Shown here one piece after another: positions 13,353-19,866 of a stretch of DNA of 19,878 nucleotides; within the stretch, counting starts at the first letter, position 1; each line of letters starts with the position of its first letter. The notes below the pieces were generated by a model. That model saw only the letters and a program-made list of their open reading frames with translations, was not told the DNA's origin and did no database searches. This stretch comes from Megamonas hypermegale. GTDB lineage: Bacteria; Bacillota; Negativicutes; Selenomonadales; Selenomonadaceae. The stretch lies in assembly GCA_002314325.1 (NCBI GenBank), contig DCFC01000036.1:18714-38591 (forward strand), read 5' to 3'. Both the position numbers and the translations under genes were made by a program.

Positions 13353-13380
13353 ATTATACCATAATGATATTTATATGCAA
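13353..13380 (-). promoter_or_regulatory. Promoter upstream of rsmB
   Basis: On the minus strand -35 TTGCAT (13375-13380), a 16-bp spacer and a consensus -10 TATAAT (13353-13358), preceded by TGG to give an extended -10. It starts 4 nt after the DUF3737 stop. A transcript from it would meet the hairpin at 13305-13286 after about 40 nt and before reaching rsmB. Confidence 0.65.
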
Positions 13381-13383
13381 GTG

Positions 13384-14247
13384 TTAAGCGCACGCGCAGT
13401 TTTGTTTGTCGCGGCAGATGATTTTCGTATCAGCCGGATTGATGATATCCGTTTCCAAAATCAGATTGCCGATGGAAGATGCGGAAATTTCACCGCGCAG
13501 CGGATTTTTCACGCTGTCAATAGCATTTAGAATGTACGCCTGTACGTCGCTGCGTTCAAAGGCAAGGTCGGTATGTTCCATCGTGCAATCCGTGAGCTTC
13601 AGATTTTTGCAGTAGCAGAGCGGCTGCGTTCCGATTATTTTGCAGCGGATAAATGTAAGATTTTCGGCATACCAGCCGAGATATTCGCCGTATACGACAG
13701 AGTCGATTACTGTTACATTTTTGCTGTGCCAGAAAGCGTCTTTTGTTTTCAGTTCGCAGTTGCGGAAAATGGCGTTTTCCACATACTGAAAGGAATATTT
13801 ACCGTTCATTTTCAAATTGTCCACAGTAAGATTGCTGCTTTCAAAGAAAGGATATTCGGAGACAAGCTCACAGTCTTTGATATTTACGTCGCGGCATTTC
13901 CAGCCGAATTCGGCTGAGTTGATACGGCAGTTTTCCAGTTTGACGGCAGAGCATTCGCGTAGTGCCTTAATGCCGTTCAAATCGCAGTTTTGCAAAGTGA
14001 TATTGCTGTCATACCACATTGCGGCGCGGCATTTGTCCGTCATGGCAGAGTTTATTATTTCTGTATTGTGATTATGCCAGAGCGGATAGCGCAGGTTGAA
14101 AAAACAGTTCTGTACAGAAAGGTTCGCCGTTTCTTTTAAAGCTGATTCACCGTCGGCCGGTCCGTCGAAATTGCAGTCTATAACCTGAGCATGATGAATA
14201 CCGTATAAGGCGCGTTCGTTATCGTATGTTTTATTGATGTATTGCAT
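13384..14247 (-). CDS. DUF3737 family beta-helix protein
   Basis: A 287-residue protein built of about ten short repeats of roughly 20 residues with a pattern of hydrophobic-x-hydrophobic-x-(N/D)-C (for example NLSVQNCFF, NITLQNCDL, AVKLENCRI, VNIKDCELV, AIFRNCELK, LTFIRCKII, LKLTDCTM). Such a pattern forms a right-handed parallel beta-helix with a cysteine ladder. It fits the DUF3737 family, whose function is unknown. There is no signal peptide. The C-terminal part (238-287) leaves the repeat pattern and ends CRDKQNCACA. ATG 14247 has AAAGGGGA 7 nt upstream; a longer frame to 14304 would start upstream of the promoter -10. Expression is from a MerR-type promoter similar to that of the cupin gene. 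Confidence 0.85.
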   Translation of the reverse strand: MQYINKTYDNERALYGIHHAQVIDCNFDGPADGESALKETANLSVQNCFFNLRYPLWHNHNTEIINSAMTDKCRAAMWYDSNITLQNCDLNGIKALRECSAVKLENCRINSAEFGWKCRDVNIKDCELVSEYPFFESSNLTVDNLKMNGKYSFQYVENAIFRNCELKTKDAFWHSKNVTVIDSVVYGEYLGWYAENLTFIRCKIIGTQPLCYCKNLKLTDCTMEHTDLAFERSDVQAYILNAIDSVKNPLRGEISASSIGNLILETDIINPADTKIICRDKQNCACA

Positions 14248-14278
14248 AAAATAATCCCCTTTGCTATATTGTCTGTTT

Positions 14279-14309
14279 AATATACCATTTGAAGCGGGCT
14301 TCAAGTCAA
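14279..14309 (-). promoter_or_regulatory. MerR-type promoter of the DUF3737 gene
   Basis: On the minus strand -35 TTGACT (14304-14309) and -10 TATATT (14279-14284) are 19 bp apart. The spacer holds a perfect dyad, TTGAAGC-GG-GCTTCAA (14289-14304 on the top strand). Aligned without gaps with the cupin promoter (4133 to 4103), 20 of 31 positions are identical, including TTGACTT, AAG, CT and TAT. The architecture is that of MerR-family targets. Confidence 0.72.
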
Positions 14310-14394
14310 TGACCCTTGGTTATATTTTTATCATAGGATTATTCGTGTTAAATAGCAAATAGTTATATTGAATATTTAATTATAGCAGAAAGGC

Positions 14395-14440
14395 ATAAAA
14401 AAACTGCACAGCCTGAGATTTTCGGCTGTGCAGTCTTTTT
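14395..14440. terminator. Terminator of the menaquinone operon
   Basis: An 11-bp stem ACTGCACAGCC (14403-14413) with 14424-14434 has a 10-nt loop. On the minus strand it is followed by GTTTTTTTATG, right after the MTAP-like gene. A T-tract also exists on the plus side. Confidence 0.88.
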
Positions 14441-14450
14441 GATTTAGAAA

Positions 14451-15281
14451 TTAATCGTTATCATAGATTTCCTTTAAAAGCGTTTCCTTGCGCAGGGAGA
14501 GACATTCACATTCTCTGTCCTGCTGGGCGAGGGAACGAATGGTGTCGAGCAGAATGCGGCTAATCATCGGTGCGTCGTCGTAGAAAATATCTTCCAACTC
14601 TTGATGCGACCACGATTTGCGGATGCCTTCGCCGTAATTTACGACATAGTATAAACCGGCGTAGCAGGCGCCGATTTCACGGGCGAGGTAAACTTCCGGG
14701 CAGATGGACTGACCGACGATATCGGCGTGGCCGTTCAGCATAGCGATTTCCGCCGGGCTTTCAAAGTGGCGGCCGTCCGTGTTGGCATACGTTCCGCGTG
14801 TGAAAATGCGGCCGGAGAAATGTTTGCGTGTGTTTTTAATGAGCTCAGCACGCATTTGCGGACAGAGCGCATCGCGCATGACGAGCAGATAGCGGCCTTC
14901 AAGGCCTACGTCTTTGCGCACGGACATGTCGAGATAATCGTCAGGAATGAGAAAATCTCTTGTGTCGAGCAGTTTATTGATAGTGCCTACGCCGCCTTCG
15001 GAGAAAATGCGTTTGACACCGGCTTCTCGGAATGTCCAGAACAGCTGGCGGGAAGCGTCGGCGCGGGTTACACCGGTGCGCCAGCCGTGCATTTTGCAGG
15101 TGAGAACGCGTGTACCGGCAACTTCAAACAGGCGCAGCGCCGTTGTTTTGCCGTACGGCGTATCAAATACCATATTATCTTCAATTATTTTTACGTCGTT
15201 GCATTTCGCGCCGAGCGGGAAATTGCTGGAAAGTGTGCCGGAACCGCCGATGATGGCAAAATCGGCTTTTGGTATATTCAT
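14451..15281 (-). CDS. Divergent MTAP/PNP-family nucleoside phosphorylase-like protein
   Basis: A 276-residue protein of the trimeric PNP/MTAP fold. It shows the N-terminal IIGGSGTL phosphate loop (10-17), MHGW (64-67), NTDGRHFESPAEIAML (167-182) and the CPEVYLAREIGACYAG segment (194-209). Aligned by eye with human MTAP, key residues differ: the RHG arginine is M64, the Met-Thr pair before VPE is Q191-S192, and the base-reading aspartates of TDYD are N215 and G217. Asn at that place is the choice of 6-oxopurine enzymes such as human PNP. Being last in an operon with mqnE and mqnC, 24 bp after mqnC, it probably removes the purine from futalosine or aminodeoxyfutalosine, the step done by MqnB or MTAN elsewhere. 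The annotation as a salvage MTAP or methylthioinosine phosphorylase is the alternative. ATG 15281 has AAAGGAG 7 nt upstream. Confidence 0.75.
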   Translation of the reverse strand: MNIPKADFAIIGGSGTLSSNFPLGAKCNDVKIIEDNMVFDTPYGKTTALRLFEVAGTRVLTCKMHGWRTGVTRADASRQLFWTFREAGVKRIFSEGGVGTINKLLDTRDFLIPDDYLDMSVRKDVGLEGRYLLVMRDALCPQMRAELIKNTRKHFSGRIFTRGTYANTDGRHFESPAEIAMLNGHADIVGQSICPEVYLAREIGACYAGLYYVVNYGEGIRKSWSHQELEDIFYDDAPMISRILLDTIRSLAQQDRECECLSLRKETLLKEIYDND

Positions 15282-15305
15282 GGTGAAAACTCCTTTGTTT
15301 AAAAT

Positions 15306-16337
15306 TTAGAAGCGGCGGATTATATTGTACTGTGTATCGCGCTGCGCCGCTTGTCTGTCTGCCGTTTCGATAGTATGCACCATTTTGTCGATAGACATCT
15401 GATACGCTGTACCGGCGGCGCGGACGACATTTTCCTCAAGCATGATGCTGCCCAAATCGTCCGCTCCGAATGCCAATGTAATCTGTCCTATCTGCTGTCC
15501 CTGCGTTACCCAGGAACCTTGAATATGGCTGACATTGTCAAAATACAGGCGCGATACGGCGAGTGTTTTTAAATATTCCCAAGAGGAAAATTTACTGCCG
15601 CCGAGCTGTGTATTGCCCGGCTGGAATGTCCACATGATGAAGGCGCGGAACCCGCCCGTTTCATCTTGCAGTTCACGAATGCGGCGCATATGTTCAATGC
15701 GTTCCTCCACCGTTTCGCCGAGCCCCAGAACCATTGTCGCCGTGCTTTCCATGCCGATGGAATGAGCCGTTTTCATGACGCTTAACCAGTCGTCCGTCAT
15801 GATTTTTTTCGGGCTGACGAGACGGCGCACGCGATCGACGAGGATTTCTGCACCGCCGCCCGGCAAAGAGGCAAGACCGGCGCTTTGCAGTTCAATAAGA
15901 ACATCTTTTACGGATTTGCCGGAGATTTTGGCGAAATGAAGTATTTCCGCCGGAGAAAAGGAATGAATAACGATATCGGGATAAGCATTTTTGATAGTGC
16001 TAATCATATTGGTGTAATAATCAAACGGCAAAGACGGGTGCAGTCCGCCCTGCAGCATTATCTGCGTACCGCCTGCTTCTTGCGTTTCCTTCACTTTTTG
16101 CAGAATGGTTTCCATCGGCAGAAGGTATGCGTCTTTGTGATGTTCGGGACGGAAAAAGGCGCAGAAGCGGCATTCGTTGACGCAAATATTCGTGTAGTTG
16201 ATGTTGCGGTCAACGATGAATGTAACTGTATTGCCGGGATGAAATTTCTGGCGAACCTTGTCGGCCATTTGACCGAGCTCGAGAATGTCGCCGTGCCGCA
16301 AAAGGTCAACGGCTTCTATATCGGAAAGTCTTGTCAT
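15306..16337 (-). CDS. mqnC: Cyclic dehypoxanthinyl futalosine synthase
   Basis: A 343-residue radical SAM enzyme that cyclises dehypoxanthine futalosine in menaquinone synthesis. The cluster motif is CVNECRFC (C52, C56, C59) followed by AFFR. The segment GGTQIMLQGGLHPSLPFDYY (89-108) and the C-terminal WVTQG and FGADDLGSIMLEENVVRAAG are typical of MqnC rather than MqnE or CofH. The start ATG 16337 has GAGG about 8 nt upstream. It is third in the operon, 23 bp after the shorter MqnE paralogue. Part of its sequence (15904-15940) is identical at DNA level to that paralogue. Confidence 0.92.
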   Translation of the reverse strand: MTRLSDIEAVDLLRHGDILELGQMADKVRQKFHPGNTVTFIVDRNINYTNICVNECRFCAFFRPEHHKDAYLLPMETILQKVKETQEAGGTQIMLQGGLHPSLPFDYYTNMISTIKNAYPDIVIHSFSPAEILHFAKISGKSVKDVLIELQSAGLASLPGGGAEILVDRVRRLVSPKKIMTDDWLSVMKTAHSIGMESTATMVLGLGETVEERIEHMRRIRELQDETGGFRAFIMWTFQPGNTQLGGSKFSSWEYLKTLAVSRLYFDNVSHIQGSWVTQGQQIGQITLAFGADDLGSIMLEENVVRAAGTAYQMSIDKMVHTIETADRQAAQRDTQYNIIRRF

Positions 16338-16360
16338 GATAAAAACCTCAATAAGTTGAT

Positions 16361-17437
16361 TTATTTTATTTCGTTATAAAGCGAATCGCGCTGAACGGGA
16401 ATATAGCCTGCCGCGCGGATTACCTGCTCAAGCTGGGCAGTAGTCATTTTCTGACCGGTAGCGGCTCCGGCGGCATGGATAATTTTTTCTTCCTCCACCG
16501 TGCCGTCGAGGTCGTCGGCTCCGCAAGCGAGCGCGAACTGAGCCACGGGCAGTGTCAGCATCATCCAAAAGGCTTTGACATGCGGAATATTATCGAGCAC
16601 CAGGCGCGAAATAGCGATGAATTTCAGTTTTTCGTATGCCGTGAGCGGTTTTATGTCGGGAAAAGCCGTATTGGCAGGGAAAAACGGAAAGGAGATGAAC
16701 GCCTGAAACCCGCCTGTTTCATCCTGAATATCACGTAGCGTGAACAAATGCTGCAGACGCTGTTCAATCGTTTCGACATGGCCGTATAATTCGGAAGTAT
16801 TTGTTTTCATGCCCATTTTGTGCGCCGTTTTTATCGTATCAATCCACTGCGCACTCGTCGCCTTATTCGGGCAGATTATCTGGCGGACATCATCGTCGAG
16901 AATTTCCGCGCCGCCGCCCGGCAGTGAGTCAAGACCGGCATTTTGCAGAATATGCAGAACGTCTTTTACGGATTTGCCGGAGATTTTGGCGAAATGAACG
17001 ATTTCCACCGGCGTGAAAGCCTGAATATGCACATGCGGCAGCAGTTCTTTTATCGTTTGCAGAATTTCTATATAATAATTGAAATCATTGTGCGGATGAA
17101 GCGAGCTCACGATATGGATTTCCGTAAGACCTTTCACGGTGGCGATTGTTTCTTTTATTTTGGCGATAACGTCTTCCTTCGTCAGCATGAAGCCGCGTCT
17201 GTCGCCCTCTTCGCAGGAAAATGCGCATAAAGGGCAGCTCGCCGTACAGATATTGGATAAATTGATATGGCGGTTGATATTGTAATAGACTTTATTGCCG
17301 CTCTGGCGGATTTTGGCCTGCCGCGCCCATGAAGCCAAATCAAGCAGACCGACATTTTTATAAAGGTACAGCGCTTCGGTGAAGGAAAGGCGCTGACCGT
17401 TTGCAGCTTTGCGTGCAGCTGTTTCTTGTATTGACAT
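16361..17437 (-). CDS. MqnE-like radical SAM protein, second paralogue
   Basis: A 358-residue radical SAM protein of the MqnE/CofH group. The cluster motif is CTASCPLC (C64, C68, C71) followed by AFSC, and FALACGADDLDGTVEEEKIIHAAGA (307-331) matches the MqnE C-terminal pattern. MqnE makes aminodeoxyfutalosine from SAM and 3-(1-carboxyvinyloxy)benzoate. This copy has HIVSSLHPHNDF where the other copy has HIVSGLHPHWPF, so the substrate pocket may differ. It is second in the operon, 18 bp after the longer paralogue, with AAAGGA about 8 nt before ATG 17437. All radical SAM cysteines are intact, so it is not a dead copy. It may be a second aminofutalosine synthase or an enzyme with a shifted substrate. 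Confidence 0.82.
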   Translation of the reverse strand: MSIQETAARKAANGQRLSFTEALYLYKNVGLLDLASWARQAKIRQSGNKVYYNINRHINLSNICTASCPLCAFSCEEGDRRGFMLTKEDVIAKIKETIATVKGLTEIHIVSSLHPHNDFNYYIEILQTIKELLPHVHIQAFTPVEIVHFAKISGKSVKDVLHILQNAGLDSLPGGGAEILDDDVRQIICPNKATSAQWIDTIKTAHKMGMKTNTSELYGHVETIEQRLQHLFTLRDIQDETGGFQAFISFPFFPANTAFPDIKPLTAYEKLKFIAISRLVLDNIPHVKAFWMMLTLPVAQFALACGADDLDGTVEEEKIIHAAGAATGQKMTTAQLEQVIRAAGYIPVQRDSLYNEIK

Positions 17438-17455
17438 AAAAAAATCCTTTACTGA

Positions 17456-18559
17456 TTAAAATGTTCTGATGATGTTAAAATTGCAGTCGCATTCGGCCGG
17501 AATTCTGCCGGTTTGCTTGATTAGTGTAATCAAATTGTCGCGCGTCATCGCTTTCGGCGAGTTGGCACCGGCATCGTGCATGATTTTTTCTTCGCTGATG
17601 GTGCCGTCGATATCGTTGGCGCCGAACCCGAGTGCGAGCTGGGCTATCGGCAGCGTCAGCATTACCCAGTACGCCTTGATATTGTGAATGTTGTCGAGCA
17701 TCAGGCGGCAAATTGCCATCGTCTTTAAATCGTCCCAGACGCTGGTGCGCTGTATATTTTTACCGAGTTTCGTATTGGCGGGATGGAACGGGAAACAGAT
17801 AAATGTCTGAATGCCGCCCGTTTCGTCCTGCAAATTGCGCAGCGTGATTAAATGGTCGACGCGCTCTTCAATCGTTTCGATATGGCCGTACAGCATGGAA
17901 GCATTTGTTTTTATGCCGATACTGTGCGCCGTGCGGGAAACTTCGAGCCATTCGGCCGCCGTAGCTTTATTCGGGCAGAGTTTGTTTCTGATACGGTCGT
18001 TTAAAATCTCTGCGCCGCCGCCCGGCATGGCTTCTATACCGGCGTCTTTTAACTCCTGTAAAACTTCGCGAATGGATTTGCCGCTTATCTTGGCAAAATG
18101 AGTGATTTCCACGCCGGTAAATCCTTTCAAATGGAGCTGCGGAAATTCCCGTTTGAGCATTTTTATTACATCTACATAATAGGAAAACGGCCAATGCGGA
18201 TGCAGACCGCTGACGATATGCAGGTTTTTCATATTCGGGTCAAGGCAGGCTCTCTGCACTTTGGTGCGAATATCATCCATCGTCATGGCATAGGCGCGGC
18301 TGTCCGTTTCTTTGCAACCGAACGCGCAGAAATCGCACAGCGCCGAGCAGATATTCGTCAAATTCAAATGGCAGTTCACATTGTAGTAAACATAATCGCC
18401 GCTGATACGCTTACGCATTAAATCGGCAAGATAGCCGATGCGTGCCAGGTCGTTCGAGGCAAACAGGGTCAGTCCGTCTTCTTTCGTAAGGCGTTTACCT
18501 TGTAAAACTTTTGCTTCAATTAAGTCTAAGTCTAAATCGGAATTTATATTTGTCTTCAC
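17456..18559 (-). CDS. mqnE: Aminodeoxyfutalosine synthase, first paralogue
   Basis: A 367-residue radical SAM enzyme, first gene of the operon. The motif is CSALCDFC (C71, C75, C78) followed by AFGC. HIVSGLHPHWPFSYY (114-128), GFTGVEITHFAKISGKS (146-162), PGGGAEIL (179-186) and FGANDIDGTISEEKIMHDAGA are MqnE hallmarks. It adds the SAM-derived 5'-deoxyadenosyl radical to the enolpyruvyl ether of carboxyvinyloxybenzoate, forming aminodeoxyfutalosine. The start is GTG 18559 with AGAGGTG 5 nt upstream. A promoter is at 18595-18623. mqnA, mqnB and mqnD are not in the window. Which of the two copies is the main MqnE cannot be told from sequence alone; this one is closer to the family motifs in the HIVSG region. 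Confidence 0.87.
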   Translation of the reverse strand: MKTNINSDLDLDLIEAKVLQGKRLTKEDGLTLFASNDLARIGYLADLMRKRISGDYVYYNVNCHLNLTNICSALCDFCAFGCKETDSRAYAMTMDDIRTKVQRACLDPNMKNLHIVSGLHPHWPFSYYVDVIKMLKREFPQLHLKGFTGVEITHFAKISGKSIREVLQELKDAGIEAMPGGGAEILNDRIRNKLCPNKATAAEWLEVSRTAHSIGIKTNASMLYGHIETIEERVDHLITLRNLQDETGGIQTFICFPFHPANTKLGKNIQRTSVWDDLKTMAICRLMLDNIHNIKAYWVMLTLPIAQLALGFGANDIDGTISEEKIMHDAGANSPKAMTRDNLITLIKQTGRIPAECDCNFNIIRTF

Positions 18560-18594
18560 GAAAACACCTCTTAATTTAAATTAAACTAACTAAA

Positions 18595-18623
18595 ATTGTA
18601 CTCTTTTTTCCGCCGGAAAACAA
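18595..18623 (-). promoter_or_regulatory. Promoter of the menaquinone operon with a dyad in the spacer
   Basis: On the minus strand -35 TTGTTT (18618-18623), a 17-bp spacer and -10 TACAAT (18595-18600) lie 36 nt before mqnE. The palindrome TTTTCC-GCC-GGAAAA (18606-18620) lies in the spacer and overlaps the -35, a good place for a repressor. I do not recognise the binding protein. Confidence 0.6.
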
Positions 18624-18703
18624 CTGCAAACGATAAACAAAAGCCATATTATCGAGTAGAGAAATAATATTCATTTATGAACATGTTTATTAATTCGGCT
18701 GAT

Positions 18704-18719
18704 TGTGATAAAATTCACA
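18704..18719 (+). promoter_or_regulatory. Rex- or CRP/FNR-like operator over the AEC gene -10
   Basis: The perfect dyad TGTGATAAAATTCACA is TGTGA-N6-TCACA. With the preceding T it reads TTGTGA-N6-TCACAG, one base from the Rex consensus TTGTGA-N6-TCACAA; CRP sites share the core. The centre contains TAAAAT (18709-18714), a plausible -10 with a weak -35 TTTATT at 18686-18691 (17-bp spacer). An operator lying on the -10 suggests repression. Confidence 0.62.
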
Positions 18720-18745
18720 GTATATTAGTTAAAGAAGGGATTGTT

Positions 18746-19690
18746 ATGGATAATTTAATTTTCAGCCTGAACGCTACCATTCCGGTATTTTTGATGATGG
18801 TTCTCGGCATGGTTTTCCGCAAAATCGGTCTATTTGATGAGGCGTTCATCACCAAGATGAATAAATTCGTATTTGTCGTGGCACTGCCGGCTCTGCTGTT
18901 TGAAGATATCGGCACGGCTGATTTTACGGCCGTATGGGATACTTCGTACGTGCTGTTCTGTTTTATCGCTACATTTTTGAGTATTACGCTGGCATTTATT
19001 ATTTCCATTCCGTTTCGCAAAAGCGTTTCACAAGGAGAATTCGTACAGGCGGCGTACCGCAGCAGCGCGGCGATTATCGGCATGGCATTCGTACAGAACA
19101 TCTACGGCGATTACGGCATGGCTTCGCTGATGATTATCGGCACAGTGCCGCTGTACAATGTAATGGCGGTTGTAGTGCTGGCGCTCTTAAAATCGGGGCA
19201 AAGCAGCCTCACACCTGCGCTCATGAAAAAAACGCTGAAAGGCATTGCTACCAATCCGATTATTCTCGGTATTGTCGTCGGAGCTGTTTGGTCGCTGCTG
19301 AAAATCCCAATGCCCGTTATTTTGGATAAAACAGTTTCATTCCTTGCCGTATTGGCAACACCGCTCGGACTTATGGCGATGGGCGCGGCGTTTAAATTTC
19401 AGGGTTTCAGTCAGAATATAAAGCCGATTGTAGTATGCAGCGTTATGAAGCTTATAGGCTTCGTCGTATTATTCATGCCGATAGCCGTATATATGGGCTT
19501 CACTGACAGCAAGCTGGTGGCGGCACTGATAATGCTCGGCTCGGCGACGACGGTCAGCTGTTATATCATGGCGCGCAATATGGGACATGACGGCACCCTC
19601 ACCGCCGGAGCAGTTATGCTTACAACACTTGGAAGTGCATTTTCATTGACATTATGGCTGTATATATTAAAATGTCTTAACCTTGTATAA
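18746..19690 (+). CDS. AEC-family (auxin efflux carrier / malate permease-like) transporter
   Basis: A 314-residue inner-membrane protein with about ten predicted helices arranged as two groups of five around a polar stretch at 150-165. The N-terminal helix (IPVFLMMVLGMVFRKIG), the FVFVVALPALLFEDI region and the C-terminal GHDGTLTAGAVMLTTLGSAFSLTLW fit the AEC/MleP family, which in bacteria moves malate, malonate or other carboxylates. The substrate is not determinable here. I chose ATG 18746 because AGAAGGGA lies 5 to 6 nt upstream; a longer frame to 18677 would start above the proposed -10. It diverges from the menaquinone operon. A Rex- or CRP-like dyad on its promoter suggests control by redox state or carbon supply. 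Confidence 0.86.
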   Translation: MDNLIFSLNATIPVFLMMVLGMVFRKIGLFDEAFITKMNKFVFVVALPALLFEDIGTADFTAVWDTSYVLFCFIATFLSITLAFIISIPFRKSVSQGEFVQAAYRSSAAIIGMAFVQNIYGDYGMASLMIIGTVPLYNVMAVVVLALLKSGQSSLTPALMKKTLKGIATNPIILGIVVGAVWSLLKIPMPVILDKTVSFLAVLATPLGLMAMGAAFKFQGFSQNIKPIVVCSVMKLIGFVVLFMPIAVYMGFTDSKLVAALIMLGSATTVSCYIMARNMGHDGTLTAGAVMLTTLGSAFSLTLWLYILKCLNLV

Positions 19691-19703
19691 AAATTTCTAT
19701 TTA

Positions 19704-19732
19704 TCGATTTCTTTGCTTGTAAAAGAAATCGA
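19704..19732. repeat. Hairpin after the AEC gene
   Basis: A perfect 11-bp stem TCGATTTCTTT (19704-19714) with AAAGAAATCGA (19722-19732) and a 7-nt loop. No T-tract follows, so it is at best an atypical terminator for the AEC gene. Confidence 0.55.
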
Positions 19733-19742
19733 ATTGGAGAAA

Positions 19743-19806
19743 GTGCCATTCGGCACAATATAAGATAAAGAGATTTAATTTCTTAATTTATCTTCATATT
19801 GTGCCG
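19743..19806. repeat. Nested hairpins built on GGCACAATAT
   Basis: GTGCC (19743-19747) can pair with GGCAC (19752-19756) in a small hairpin. Alternatively CGGCACAATATAAGATAAA (19751-19769) pairs with 19787-19806 in a 19-bp stem with one bulged C. The two folds exclude each other. No gene is present. Confidence 0.55.
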
Positions 19807-19866
19807 GGCAATTTTTCTTTGCGGGCAAAGAAAAGTTGCCGAAAAAGAAACCCTGTAGTTCGTAGC
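19807..19866 (-). repeat. Hairpin repeat at the right end, inverse of the left-end one
   Basis: A 15-bp stem (19807-19821 with 19826-19840, one G-T pair) has a CGGG loop. Read on the minus strand the unit is GCTACGAA, then GGTTTCTTTTTCGG, then a TTTTCTTTG hairpin. The left end of the window (149-244) has GCTACGAA, a GGTTTTTTCTTTTTGG run and a TTTTTCTTTTG hairpin in the same order on the plus strand. The window edge probably cuts this copy. Confidence 0.55.

Noticed and set aside
14727..15302. Plus-strand open frame of 191 codons across the MTAP-like gene
   Set aside because: Shadow of the minus-strand gene, with biased composition and no start signal.
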